From NCBI GenBank assembly GCA_002946415.1, contig NJPS01000076.1:744001-808000 (forward strand): a stretch of 64,000 nucleotides of DNA, written 5' to 3'. The notes under the pieces are model-generated. The model searched no databases. It worked only from the letters and a program-made list of their open reading frames with translations, and had not been told where the DNA came from. Origin of the DNA: Rutstroemia sp. NJR-2017a BVV2 (Eukaryota > Ascomycota > Leotiomycetes > Helotiales > Rutstroemiaceae). The position numbers and the translations under genes were made by a program. Below, in pieces: positions 48,412 to 61,477 of this stretch; the stretch's first letter is position 1, and every line of letters starts with the position of its first letter.

Positions 48412-51215
48412 TCATGTAGCAACGAGTTGCGAGCCAGGACCCCATCCGCCAGCTTCTTCGGCTTCAGGGGTTGTGGCACCATATGCATCTAGAATCTTTA
48501 AGATGCCCGTGTGACCGCGGCATGCGGCATCAACCGCTGGCGAGACGTTGTTGTCATCCTTTGCGTGGGCGGAGGCACCGTGGTTGAGGAGGATCTTTGC
48601 AATGGCTTCGTTTCCCTGCGCACAAGCATCATGTAATGGTGTCTTTCCCTCGTCATCTCGGAGAATTGGATCAGCTCCTTGCTGGAGGAGGAACTTTGTT
48701 GACTTAGGAAGATCTTTTAAGATCGTCCAGACTAAAGGGGTCTTCGATTGATGATCAGGGTAATCGATATCAGCGCCGAAATCCAGCAGTAATTTCGACA
48801 TCTCGAGGTTGTTGTATGAAACTGCGAGACCAAGCGGTGTTCCTTCTCTTGGTCCATTTTCGAAGTTTGTAAAGCCTCCCTTGTTGTTGGCATTGGCGCC
48901 CTTCTGAAGTAACACTCTGGCGACGTTGACTTGTCCGCAGTGGACGGCCCAGTGAAGTGGGGTAAGACCGAACGAGTCTTCACAGTCGACATGGTCGGAG
49001 CTGTGGCGGAGGAGAATCTCGGCAACCCACCAGGTACCACAGACGGCGGAGATGTGAAGAGCGGAGAAGTAGACGTTTTGAATAGCGGAGAAGTTGGTCA
49101 TGTGGCGATGCTTCTTGAAGTATAAGAGCCAAGTTCTTCGTAGATCGCTATTTCGTCGGAAGAAGTGACGGTCTAGGGCGTATGATTTCTGGAGACGGGC
49201 ACCGGCAATGTTGCTGTGGTCAATCCAGTATACCAATGGGTACTGTAAGCTCTCCTCAGATGATGGTTGGTCCTGCAGTGAAGAAAGAGGAATATCGTCC
49301 AAACTCTCGAGGTAAAACTTCCAGTCCCTGGTTGTGTATCTTAAAGCTCTCATAGCAGCCTTCTCGTGCTCGAATTCTAAATCGGAAGAAAAGACACCGG
49401 CTGTTTCGTGGTTAAAGAGGTATTCTTTGGCGGAACGATGCACAAAGTAAGGGTGGTCGCGGTGTAAGGTCAACAAAGATCCACACGAATCGACGGCGTC
49501 CAACACAATGTCCTCATTGTCGATAGCATCTGATGGGAAACCTGCCATAACAGCAAGCTCACGTAGACTGAGAGGCCTGAATGCAATGCCGACAGCACGA
49601 AGAACAGCAAATGCTTGTTGAAGTTCGTCCTCGGGCAGCTTGCAAATCCCCTCGAGAATTCTGGCGTACATAGCATCAAGACCACCAGCCATCTTGTTAA
49701 CGACAAGCTTGACGTTGATGTATGAGACGTTCTTCTTCAGCAGCTCCTTGCAAGCGAGAGAGACATAGAGGAAGTTGCCACCAGCCTTTTGCTTCAATTT
49801 CTCTGCCACAAATTGCTTCAGTGGAGCGTCGAATCTTTTCTTGATAGCTAATGTCTCCACCTTGGAGTCGATGAAAGTGCCGACAGCTTGGTCAACTTCG
49901 GCTGATACGGCTTCTAGGTCGATCACCAAAGATAACTTTAAGTACTCTTCGATTCTTGTCTCGTTCCGGCTCGTAAAGATCCACTTCACGTTGCAGATGC
50001 CATCTGCATTGTTGGCAATGTAGGAGCTCGCTAGCTTCAAGAAAGCGTCTAGTGATTCTTGGGTGCACTCATCTAATCCATCGATCATGATGTAGAGGTT
50101 TCTTGTCACGGAAGCCTCAAGCACTCGTGTCAAAGCATTCCAGACACCTTCGATTGTAGAGAACATTTGTGGTCCTTGGAGCTTGAAATCCTCGAGAAGC
50201 ACATTGTGGGAGCTTTGTTTTAGAACTTGGTGCAAGACGGTCTTGAGAGCGTGTAAAGTCGAGTTTCTTTGATCAGTGTTGTTATCACAGAAGAAATACG
50301 CCATCTGATCTTGTGGGTTTTGGGCGACTTGTTTTGCGAGTGTGTCGACAAGGAACATTGAAAGCATGGTTTTACCCTTGCCAGCTTGTCCATGAACCCA
50401 AAGAAGTTCAGATTGATCGCTCTCCATCATGGATCTGTAACTGCTGTTTCTGAGAATCCAGTCACAGGCTTTTGGTACGAGTCGATCGGTGCGGCTCTCG
50501 ATTTCTTTACGGCCGATCATGGGGTTAATGACCGCAAGTGCGTTCAAGCACTCGGTACTCTTCGCAACGTCTCGTGGGGAGGGTTTGCTAACCCCCCTAA
50601 CCTTTCTGTGTTGGGTAGCCACGATATCATTAATCTGTCGACCGAGTTGACCCTTTTCCATGTCGCAAGTGCTATAAAACGTGTGAGCAAAAGTCAAGAT
50701 GGAGGTAAGCGATTCGGAGAAAGGGGCCTATAGTCCACCGAGAACATCCTCGAATAGCAGCTTAAACACACTGAGACGTACCTAAGCATGGTAGAGAGCA
50801 GACTCGAAACTGCCTCATTGTGAATTAATAATTCTTTCCTGAACTGCTCAATATCCCACTTCCTGCACGCAAGCCAGTCGACCTTTCCGATAGTACCCTG
50901 GAACTCTTTTTGAGCCCACAAAGATCCTTTAGTCGAAACACCGTTTGACTTGCAACACTGATGAACAAATCTTTCTATGCAATGCTGGCAAGCACTAATA
51001 ACTTGCATCATGAGACCTCGCTGTGGTTCGAATGAGGCATCGTATAGAAATCTTTCGACGCCGTCGAGACTCTTGTGAAGGTCAGATAGGGCTGTGGCAA
51101 CATCTCCGATATACGGTCTCGAATTTCCGGATTCTTTGATCGCTGTGAACGCATTTCTCAGTATTCCAACTCCGTTGATGACCTCTCCGAAACTGAAACC
51201 GAATGGAATAGCCAT
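48412..51215 (-). CDS. STAND/NLR-like protein: NACHT plus ankyrin repeats
   Basis: Two exons (51215-50782, 50671-48412) give 897 residues. The start is taken at MAIPFGFSFGEVI, the usual opening of this group; an ATG four codons upstream (51227) is possible. Residues 1 to about 150 are an alpha-helical N-terminal domain of the HeLo-like type found on fungal STAND proteins. The NACHT ATPase follows: linker INPMIGRKEIESRTDRLVPK, Walker A HGQAGKGKT (about 238-246), Walker B LYIMIDGLDEC (about 337-347) and sensor WIFTSRNE. A helical middle region contains FRPLSLRELAVMAGFP and HRSAKEYLF. Residues about 680-877 are five to six ankyrin repeats (TPLHWAVHCGQVNVARVLL, TPLHDACAQGNEAIAKILL). Such proteins are fungal analogues of NOD-like receptors, acting in non-self recognition and regulated cell death; the ligand here is unknown. 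All nucleotide-binding residues are intact. Confidence 0.92.
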
Positions 51216-54200
51216 GTTTGCTGTCAATCTGTCCTGGATAGGAAACGTCGTGTGTGAAAGTAGAAGTGTTATGGAAAGCTCAAGATTTCGAATATAGATA
51301 ACCTATCAGGGTATTGTCCAACACTGACAGGAGGAAGAATCGTGAAGCTGCGGGAAGCCTCTTGAGAAATCGTGATATAGTGATTTGTCGTAAATAGTCA
51401 TTCAGTCCGTAGTCTTACAGAACTCTAGGTTGTGTTTCGTAAATTGACGCAATATGCTTTTCCCGCTGGTCATGAACACTCGTCCCGAATGATGACAACG
51501 TTAAAGTTGAGGATGTACTGAGCCAAATCAAAGGAGAGGAGGAGGGACAATCGATTATATATGAATGAGAATGTCATATCTTGATTACTACTGTAAAGTA
51601 AGACCCACGTAGTGTTTTGAATTGTACGGAATTTGTACAGCTTCGATGCATTAGGGCATGCGCAGTTGTGATGAAATTGGACAAGGCAACCAAGAATCCA
51701 CAGCAACAATGCCCCTCCCTTCCGAAGATAAGTCATTGATAATAGGGAGAACCCACTTTGCGTGGAAATAACATGGGTAGTGCACTTCCAGCAATGTACA
51801 TTTTCATGTTGGCTCATACTGGTGATACAAGTAAATACATGGCTACCGTGGCTACTCAGTGCCATCTTATCAAATTGATCCACTTCACTAGCATTTTAGG
51901 GGTCCGCTTATCTCCGGCTTCTCTTCGCACCACACAACCCGGTAATGTACTGTTGCTAGGTTTATCTTGCGCAACTTCTAAGAACTATGTACCAAGGGAC
52001 ATAGTTACATGAAAGGGACGGAAAAGATATGCTCAATGCCTACCAAGGTAGACAGTAGACAGCGATAGATCTACAGAGAAAACCCAAAACGTACGTAGAA
52101 TTGCACAAAACGAGAGTGCACGTGAAGATCGATGAAATCAAGCTACATAGAGGAACATATTTACAGTCTTCAACCCCATATGGTAACTATGCCCTGGAGA
52201 CTTCATGTTGGCATAGTGGAAATTCAACCTCTTTGACAACTGCTAACACATTTTACTAGGTAGTTCGAAGTAGTAGTGTTCAAGTGAAGAAAGATTTTCA
52301 AAGCAACAAACGATTCGACGTCATACGTTCCCACAAATCACTTAATTTGGAAATTTTCGCTTGTTTAGTTGATGATTTGCCCCGAGACCCTCCTTTCTGG
52401 TGCGTTTTGAAGCCTCCATCCTTTCACATTCAGCCCAGTGAAATATCGGTGGCCAATGGCTACTTGCCATACCCTGAAAGACAGACACCGCTTGCGTGCG
52501 TCTTTTTAACACTCGGCCCCACCTAGTCACGATTTCCAAACAACGTTTGCTTATTCCCAACCATCCGAACCTGTAGTTGGTACTCCAGAAGAATACAAAA
52601 CGCCGATGCCAATCGACGTAATCCACCGTGAATCCACCGGAATTACTCGCAAACTGACCATTTTCTGGAAGGAAAGGCTAAAAAGACTTGGTGGCCAATG
52701 AGAAGAAGAGTATTCAGGTCGGATTTTGCGGTTACCGGGAGAAAAAGATGGGAGAGGGAATAAAATGAATCGCAACAGAGGATCTAACCGCCGCTCCGTT
52801 CGGATAACGATTCAGCCAATCGTTCGGCAACGGGATCATGGGCCTTTGAACTGGGAGCCACAGCTCCCTTGAAACATGCAGATTAGTTAACACCAGTAGT
52901 GCATCCTAAGAAATGATACCTGCATGTGAAGATGGGGACTTTCTACAATTGTCATTCATACTTGACTACACGGATGGATCCTTTGATATCTTCATCAGAA
53001 TCACCTGTGTGCTGTTCCTGTAAGGCACCAATACAGAGCAAATCTTGCGAACAGCCATGGATGCGATTTGAGTAAGACTGGGTCAGACATTGACCGCGTG
53101 CGAGGCGGTGTTCAGAATAGAGGGATTAATGTACTTGGTATGAGTAGTGAGGTAAGCACCACGAGATATCTGCCTCTGGTAGCATGTCAGACTTTGGTTG
53201 GTTAAAATATTCTCACGGATGTGGATAGCAGTTTCCTACCATGCATCGTGATATCCGTGTTGGTGTATCTCTACTTCGTATATGGCAAAGTATTGTCAAA
53301 GACAACATGGGGAGGAATAGTTCGGATTGGGCTACCAATTTAGGGCTGTGGGGAGGTTTGGGAGTGCGGAATGTGTGGCCATGAGCATTTGGCAAGTCTG
53401 TATGATGCCGTCGGACACCTGTCCGATGTCACAACAGCGGCGGCTTGTATCCCGAGACAAATTTGCAGAATGGCGTAGAGTACTATGGCGCTTTGGAATC
53501 TATTGATTGGTGCATCTTCGAAGAAGGGTGCCACATCGTTCATAAATGTGGTAAAACTCCAAACGTCATAAACAATTTCAGTATAGTAGTTTTCGCTACA
53601 ATCAAAGGTGTCAGAACTGATAGAACTGTGCAGATACTGAAACTCACACTCATCTTCGTCATGTTAGCTTCCATAGCTGGCAGGAATATTCGCAAATCTG
53701 GGAGATGAAATTCAATTTGAACCTGCATGTAGAGAGAAGTCTATACGAGCGCAGCATCCCAACTCACCAGAGAAAAAACCTCGGTGTGTTTGTGTGCAGA
53801 ATAGCTTTGATACTACAGCCTAACATAAGAGGCAGCAGTTTGGAGCCGAGAATTTCGATATCACGTGTGTATAACGCTAAGCCATTTAAAGAGCATCCAC
53901 CTTTTCCCAAGCATTTGATTTTGCTTACCGCTGCTTCCATCTCTTGGGCATCTGTCATATATCTGTACCTATACCCTATACCACGGTTCACGCCCCTGAT
54001 TTTCCTTAAGAGGAATCTACTATAGTTGCGTTCATAGGAGTCTTCCGCACATTCTCATGGCAGGAAGGACGTACCGAGTACGGAATTGCATGACATTGAG
54101 TCAGTTCAGAAAGTATCACAGCCGCCATATCCCGGTCTCGTCGTATTTGCGTCGGATCTACCTTATTCCGCCAACCCTTCATCGGCACCAGTTCCGACGA

Positions 54201-55177
54201 ACATCGAATATGCACGCTTGGATTAATGCTTTACTCGCAGCTGTACGAAGTAGAAGTGGAAGTATAGTCTAACACATCTATTCCTATCGAACAATGAGGG
54301 AGAACGCTATCACAGCACGTCACCTTCTACAAGGAGGTTGGCTCATGTACAAAAGTATACTCAACTTCACTCACATGTCGGACCGACAGCTTCATTCAGG
54401 AACCTGAACCCCATTGTTTTTCCATTTACGGCAATATGGGGAGTCTCCACCTACCTTATCGCTTGCAAGTGGACGCGGTATTTATTGTACGGAGTAGAGT
54501 ATGTACAGTCAGTACATAATAGTAAGAACTTCTCCTTTCCCTTCTTGAAGGTGCAGTATCTTCGATCGGTGGATGCCAGTCCACCAAAACTATTGAGATC
54601 TTCCGCTGGCTGCTGGTCTTCTGGAGAACAGCTACTCCACATGGTGAGTGCCTTTTTGTGTCAGATTTTGTCTCTCGAGCTGTCCACTCTGTTATTCTGC
54701 CAGTCTACAGCGTCCCCGTGGGCGTATGAGACACAATTACATAGTTGGTGTTCACTCGAACAACCACATTCCTGCACTCAGAAAGTTGAAGTTTCAATGA
54801 TGCTGAATACTATGGTATTGTGATCGAACCTTGTGGTTTGGGCAGTATCGACTTTCCAGAATTCGGCATTGACTTGAGGTTTCAGTTGTATGTGGATCAC
54901 ATTCGGTCCCTTTGGAGAAAGTAAACCCACTGTACTGCAGCCTTGGGGATCGAGCATGAGAGAAAGATGTCTGTCGACGGCATCTTCCCGCACAACGACA
55001 TGTCATTTCTCGGTCTCAATCATTCGAGCTGGAGTCTTCCGTTCGTCCAGACGCCTGATGCGATATCCCGCACAAATTCGCGCACAACGCCGTTTCTCAC
55101 ATGCGCATTTTTCACTTGTCTGCTTTCACAATTTGCCTTTGTATTCTTCTTTCTAAATTCATACTCCATTTCCAGTA
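51216..55177. other. Gene-free spacer
   Basis: 4 kb with no recognised gene. The longest frames (51883-51470 reverse, 54338-54823 plus, 54943-55341 plus) lack family features, and their composition follows the local base bias. The words tacggagtagag occur near 54489 and again near 60881. The region upstream of the STAND gene (51216-51470) is its likely promoter. Confidence 0.5.
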
Positions 55178-56626
55178 TCAAAAGGGGACCCCTTCCTCTA
55201 TCTTTATCTCGTCTATATGCGACGTTTTGTCCCAGAATCTATCATTCTCTCCACTTTTCAAACTACCTTCACAGGCTTCACTCTCGTCGTCCTCTATCTC
55301 CGCCATCTCCTCAATGGCCTCCCTTTGTAGCCCTGCAATAATCTCAGCTTCAATCATTTCCTTCTCCAAACTCATTTCCAGCAAACTCTTCCTCTTCCCA
55401 TAAACAATCGCCCTCGCTGGCAAACACTCCCTGGGGAACTCCCCCAACTCCTTCCAGATACCATATGCTCTTAACAACTCCCTCAACCTTTTGCATCCTT
55501 CATCCGGCTTCTCCAGCAGCATCATAGCATTGACATCTGCGAACCCCTGCGGTGTTAACATGGGCATATTGGCCCCCAGGCAAATCGATCTCCTTATTCG
55601 TTTCCCTGCTTCTGAGGAATTCCTTGCGGCACCATCTTCGCTTCCGCCTGTTGCCAAGCTAAGGTCCGGTTTTTGTCGTACGTGAAGAACATGCGAAATC
55701 TCATTCGACGTATAATAGATACCCAACTCCAGATCAGCAATTTCCTGATTTTGTACAGCCCCTTCTTCGCAAAACGTTTTCTGCCCTATATTTCAATCAG
55801 TCCCGTTAGCCCATCACATGTCTCCCCCTCAACCCTTTTCAAATACATAGAACATTCTCTGTGTCCTTGAAAAGAAAATGAAGAGACCAAAAGAAGTGAA
55901 AAACCTACAAACATTCTCCTCCATCGGCACTCCCTGAACATCCAAATACCCCGACCAAACCTCCGGACTCAACAATCCCAACTCCTCCTTATCCAACCGC
56001 GCAAACAACACGGCCATCAAATCCCCAAAAATCACATTCTGGCTCTCATCCGGCGCAAACAACGGCTCCCACGCACTCGGTCTCTTCACCGCCGCAAAAC
56101 TACTGCAACTTCTCTTCAACTTCGGTCTCGGCGGTAACACCGGTCTCAGCGTCGACATCGGCGCGACTTCAAATCCTAGAGATCCCGCGCTCCCTTTCAC
56201 CGTAGAATTACTCCCAATAGAAATAGAGCTCTCACTCTGTTTCTTCTCCCTTTCCCGCTCCCTCCTCCCTCCCTTCGGCTTCACAATATCCCACAGCGCC
56301 CCCCAATTCGCAGTCGGGACTTCGATTTTCTCTCTCCTTTCCCCGGTGCGCTCTTCGCCCCTCGCCCGACTCCTGCTTCGTTCTCTCTCCCGTTCCCTTT
56401 CTCTCTCTTCCCCCGCCGTCCCACTCACCCGCACCACCCGCGTCTGATGCCCCTCCTCGTGCACCCCTTCCGCACCCAAGTAATCCCCCACTACGAAACA
56501 GTCGGCGCAGAGATGGTATCCGGACGCGGGTTCTGAAGCATTCTCACACGCGCTCTCGCAACACTCCACCCGCACCCGATCCGCTCGTATCGCCTCGTGG
56601 CAGTGCGAGCATGTGTAGAGTGACAT
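55178..56626 (-). CDS. ZZ-like zinc-binding protein, unknown
   Basis: Two exons (56626-55909, 55785-55178) give 441 residues; the join restores EENVWQKTF in frame. The N-terminus looks like a ZZ-type zinc finger: YTCSHCHEAIRADRVRVECC, then GYHLCADCFVVGDYL and a final His pair in HEEGHQTRVV. A low-complexity Glu/Arg run (EERERERERERSRSRARGEE) follows. The rest has a conserved-looking core, ANWGALWDIVKPKGG, then PSAWEPLFAPDESQNVIFGD and LGLLSPEVWSGYLDVQG, which resembles a fungus-specific uncharacterised domain (possibly DUF7514; not checked). The C-terminal half is helical and acidic. ZZ fingers bind proteins or modified histone tails, so a scaffold or adaptor role is possible, but I assign none. 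Confidence 0.7.
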
Positions 56627-57802
56627 TTCTATGTCTGTAGCCTTTCCTTTCCGTTCCCGGCTCTTATCTTCAGTAAGCTTCTGTATCTATTCGCACAATC
56701 GATATCCTTTCCTTGCCCCTCCGTCTCGTAGCTTGTCGTATCGTATCCGTATCTGTATCCTTCTTTACTATCCTCTCTCTCTCTCTCTCTCCTCTTCCCA
56801 ACTATTTAAATAAAAGCGGTGTGTGTATGTGTCCTCGTCCTGCACCTTAATTTCCACAGGGCAAAAGGTTAAGCTACCACTGACGCAGCGGTGAACCCGG
56901 CATTGACGGGGGGGAGAGGGGGGCGGCGGGGAACTACGCAGTTCTGTTGCTATAATAAGTTTGATTGTCAACTTAGGTGCACTAGTCAGCCCCGGAACGA
57001 ATTATTAGCATGGAATACAATAATAGATGAAGATGTACTGTAGATCCGTACTTGTACTCGGGCGAACATACTATGGAACAAAAAAGATGAGAGACACCGG
57101 GGTTTCAATTCGGTAGGGTGAACTAACGATTTTTCTAGAAGACAATTGGCAAAGAAGAGAAAAAAAGGGGAGGGGGGCGAAGCGGTAGAAATATACGTAC
57201 CTTTCTTTTTTCTATTTCTGTTTTTCTTGCTTTTCTTATTGTCCTTCTTTCGGAAATGAATGAAATTGTTTCTAGAATTCCCGCCAGAAGTTATTTTACG
57301 TTTTTCTAGAAATTGCACCCTACACTACACTACACTGGCCCCAGTTTCAGAAACGTCTTGACGCTATGATGTTGATGTTCGGGGCTTGGGGGTTTGGAAT
57401 GCGCACTATTGATTGACATGTTTCAATTCAAACCTTTGGGAGATTACATTACTTGAGTGACAGACAGGACAGACACGGCAGATGGAATAAGAACATCACA
57501 GACAGTAGAAGAATTGAAACCAATGTGTGTTTGTGAATCTATTATCATTCAGTTAAAAAACCAAGAGAAGAAAAAAAAAAACAGCGCAGTAAACCGGTTC
57601 TCCACGCTAAAGACTAAGATGCCAAAATCCATCGCGCTCATTCATATCCTATCATGCTATGTGATATGATGTATGTAATGCATGCCATCCATCGATGCCA
57701 TGTGTCATGCTCCATTCGCCCAGTCCTGACCAGTTCAACCCAACCCAAGCCGTGCCATCCCATCCCATCCTATACAAAAAATACCCAACCTCATCAAACT
57801 CC
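56627..57802. other. Intergenic region ZZ protein / PNS1 gene
   Basis: 1.2 kb holding the promoter of the ZZ-like gene and the 3' end of the PNS1 gene. A CT microsatellite (about 10 units) lies at 56770-56792, just upstream of the ZZ-like start. Homopolymer A and T runs occur at 57160-57240 and 57570. Reverse frames here are Lys/Asn-rich products of these runs, not genes. Confidence 0.6.
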
Positions 57803-60128
57803 TCAAGATCCTTCCCTCTCGTCCCCGAAAAGGTATCTGGCTTCCAAACAATAGGCACCTCCACCGACCATTCCTTTCTCGCTGCCCCAACAGACTACCG
57901 TCGCGTCGACAATGCCGCTCAGGACCCTCTCCATTGCGCCCAAAACACCCCATCCGATGAACGATGCTACCAGCCCGACGACGTATGCATAGGCGCTGCC
58001 CTTGATGCCGGCGCCTTGAGGCATGGTTATAGATAATTGGCGGGCCGTTGCTACCCAGCCGCCGAAACCCAGTGACAGTGCCATAATAATGCGGGTAGCA
58101 TGGAGTAACAACTTGGCCAGGCGATAGGGTAGCAATGGCTGAGAGGCATGAGTTCGAGACGAGAATGACCGAGGCGTAAGCGTTGTGGTTGGCGCTTGAG
58201 GAGTTAAGAATGTCATTTGGCTCAAACCGCGAGCAGAGATCTGTAGCGGTTGAGAATGAATAGCCGCATATGTGAGAGTAAGTGGATTGAGCAACGCCGA
58301 GACTGGTGCGGGTACAATGGAGTACGCGACAATCGAAACAGCGGCGACTAGTCTTCGAGGGAAGATTAAAAGCGGTAGCCGGATCAGGAGTGCCAACAAT
58401 GTGGAGAGGCAAATGGTGCCAAAGATAGTTGTCGTCGAATGGGTAAATGCAGCCCCGACAACCTCACGAGAGCTGAGTGCTGGTTGTACGTTGCGATGGA
58501 AGTACCACTGTGACACTGTAGCCGCTGTAGTGGTCCGTTGTACACCGCCAATGACAGAAACCGTCCAGATGTACATTACCACAAAGAAGACTCCAAGCCA
58601 CCATGTCGTTTGATCGATGATAAAAAAGCCCGACTTTGATAGGTGACCACCCAAAAATACTCTCGTGAACATTCCTAACCATACCCAAGTCCATATTACT
58701 ACTGCGGCCAAGGTGGAAAATCCAAGTCCCGCAAGACCCGGACTGGCAGCTAATATCCGCGATGCAAATTCCAGAATGCTGATGGCTTTCGTTAAGGACT
58801 TTCGTCCTTTATAGATAGTGTAGACCCAGAGCAGTGCTAAGCAGCTAGGGATGAATGACAACCATCTCATCACCCTATCCTGTACACTCGTCCGCTCCGA
58901 AGTGCCTTTAATGCTTGATACCAAAGGATATAGGGAGAATGATAGAAGTATGACCGGCACCGCGAGAACGATTAGGAATACTAGAGGTCGGACAAATGAT
59001 CGCAACAATGCCAGCCAAATAAAAGATACAATAATAGTCACAACAGTATCCACAGCGAACAGGTGGAAGGACGAGTTCAGTGTGGTATAGATAGTATCAC
59101 CAAGAGCCTTGCCAGGCGTTGACGTGTGAAGGTATATGAGGAAGAAAGTTGCAAAAAGCGCACCGAAGGATATCATGAACAATGATCCCCAGAAGACATC
59201 GTGCTTCGGTCCATCAGGTAAGGGAGATGGGCCTACGGTTGCAGGAACGGTGTCAGCTTCACTGGGTGGCGGAGGATATCTAGGACCAGCTGGTAACCCG
59301 GATTCGATATCGCGTTCGACTGCTTTCTTCAAATCATTCTTTAAACGAATCGGTCCAGACCTTGGTGCTGATCGGAATGTTTGAAACGCGGGCGGGCTGT
59401 CATCTCCTTGCATTTCGTATACGAGCTCACTCGGAGCATCGCTTTCGGCGATTGTTGATTCCAGTCCAACCTCTACCATCCTTCCCTTTCCCTTGCTATC
59501 ACTTCCATGGCTGCTTGGTCGTCCACCATCTTCTTCCGCCTCTTCTCCCACTGTAGCCGGTGCGCGCCCCCTCTCTCTGGTGCTGCGTACTCCGCCATTC
59601 CAGCTGCTCTTTATCCCACGCCCAGGTCTCCCCCGATCCTCGACTGCTCTTCCATCTTCATCCCCGTCGTTTTCCATTATATCACTTCCATCTCGATCGG
59701 TTTCCGAACTTTCTTCTAGCGTTGCCGGAGCAAAGACCCTTCGTGATCGTTGTAAGGCAAAGAAATCGGCCGTTTCCCGTTCCCGTTCTTCTTCATCATC
59801 TTCTTCTCGAAACTCGTCCAAGGCACTATGAAACAAAGGAGCGTCTGGTGGAGCCTGTGAATATCGAGAGGTAAATGCGAAATTTGGTAGATGTGATGAC
59901 TGGTATGGGTTTCCAAGCCTTTGAGTATATCTTGAACTGCGCAGTGGTTGTGACCGTTGGTGCCTATCTTGGGTATTTCGCGTTGGAGTCGATTCGTTAT
60001 CTTGTTGGACGAAGTTCGAGAACCTAGATTGGGACTGAGCTAAGAAGCGCGAAGCATCTTTTGATACATTGATTAGAGGCATAGAAATGCAGCTGCGGCA
60101 TGGATATTTACTCACATTCTGAGAACAT
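57803..60128 (-). CDS. PNS1: PNS1/CTL (SLC44)-type membrane transporter
   Basis: Two exons: a 13-base first exon (60128-60116, MFSE plus one base) and 60057-57803, giving 755 residues. The start follows from joining ATGTTCTCAGAAT to ATGCTTCGCG, which reads MFSEYASRFLAQSQSRF; upstream of it the frame has no ATG. The first about 300 residues are disordered, Ser/Glu/Arg rich and cytosolic. About ten or more hydrophobic spans follow, e.g. FWGSLFMISFGALFATFFLI, then FVRPLVFLIVLAVPVILLSF and WLGVFFVVMYIWTVSVIGGV. The family signature lies in VSQWYFHRN and the late Gly/Ala-rich span GSAYAYVVGLVASFIGWGVL. It is the choline transporter-like family; yeast Pns1 itself is not shown to carry choline, so the substrate is uncertain. 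It is divergent from the Rab gene. Confidence 0.87.
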
Positions 60129-61477
60129 CTTCGGCCCTCTAAAGCGTGCTGTGCGATTATTTGGTGCAAACGATGAATTTAGGAGTTGATGATGTTCTTG
60201 ATAAGATAGGTATTGCCCGAACTCGTGTGGGTCGATTAGAGAGGTGCCGGCGATCAGTGTCCACTGTAGTTGGCAGTAGTGAGGTACCGTGTGAGGAGGG
60301 CAGAGATGGCGGAGTCAATGAGTGGATTGGGCGTGTGATTATTCAAAACGTAGATGAGGTGTAGTTTGTAGAGAAATCATCAAACGGCAGTGTGTGACCT
60401 CGAATAACGGTACCGTGAGATATCAGTCATTCATTTGTTTGCTCCGGACGAGTCAGACTGATAGCGGAGTGCCGGGAATCGTGATTCAACGAAATCACAA
60501 GGCAAACAGAATGATTCGCCTCAGCGGTTTTCAGCGATGTGGGAAAGGAAGACAATGAAGGCTTTTTGCTCTTTCTCTTCTTCCTTTCGCACCTGGCCTG
60601 GATTTGGACCTGGACCTGGACGCTCACGAAGGTACTCACGACGATTCCTAATAATAATTAATTATAGAAATTGTCGACCGGTTGGCAGGTTGCGGGTGAT
60701 GATTTGGCAGGCAGGACAAGAACAGTACAGAGGACAAAGGAGGTACGAAGAAGAAGTTCGCGACCTGGACAGCATAGCCAATCTATCTGTATCTTATACG
60801 TGCATCGCGGTCAGTGAGTGAGCGCCTGCCTGTTGATTAATTGAAGCTGGAGCCTCTGGAGCCTTAGTTGGTACGAAAGTACGGAGTAGAGCCTCTGCAT
60901 ATCTATCCAGGTGGGCTGGAAAGAGACAAGGGGTTGCTTCCGGGGTTATGGCAGTACGTACATACTTTAGTAGTACTTTGTACTTGTAGGCTGCGTCGGC
61001 TTCGTGCTCTCTCGTATGGTTATCGCTCTGGCCTCTGTCATTCGATCCTTTGTCATTTCATTCACCGACACACCCACCGCAATCCCCACCGCACTCCATC
61101 CACCCATCCACCATCCACCCATCCCCCCATCCACCCATCCACCCGCAATCGGTATTCCTTTGCAGTACCGTACAGTACCAGCGCTAATGCGATAACTAAG
61201 GTTAACTCACTTTTTATGCTTGCAGCTTTGGCGGCCTGGCGTGAATAACGTCAGTACTAACATACAAAGTACCACCAATCTCACTTCACCCATCCTCTCT
61301 TTGCAATTTGGTTTCATCCATTTCGTCGCTTTATACTTCTAGCATAACTTAATTGATTATTTCCGGTGATTTCATCTGTCGGTCAGTCCACGCCAGCCAC
61401 TCGATAACTTCGGCGCCGAATCTCCACAACTTGCGAATCGTGCGCTATCGAGACTCGGTGCTCGACACTTCGGCTTC
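60129..61477. promoter_or_regulatory. Divergent promoter region, PNS1 / Rab
   Basis: 1.35 kb between two divergent start codons. It has no credible gene. It contains a ccatccaccc-type C-rich simple tract at about 61082-61147, a duplicated tggacc unit near 60605-60620 and several agtac words near 60955-60985. Individual promoter elements cannot be assigned with confidence. Confidence 0.5.

Noticed and set aside
57735..58412. 225-codon reverse-strand frame overlapping the PNS1 gene in another phase
   Set aside because: Same strand, wrong phase; the PNS1 frame has continuous membrane spans through the region.
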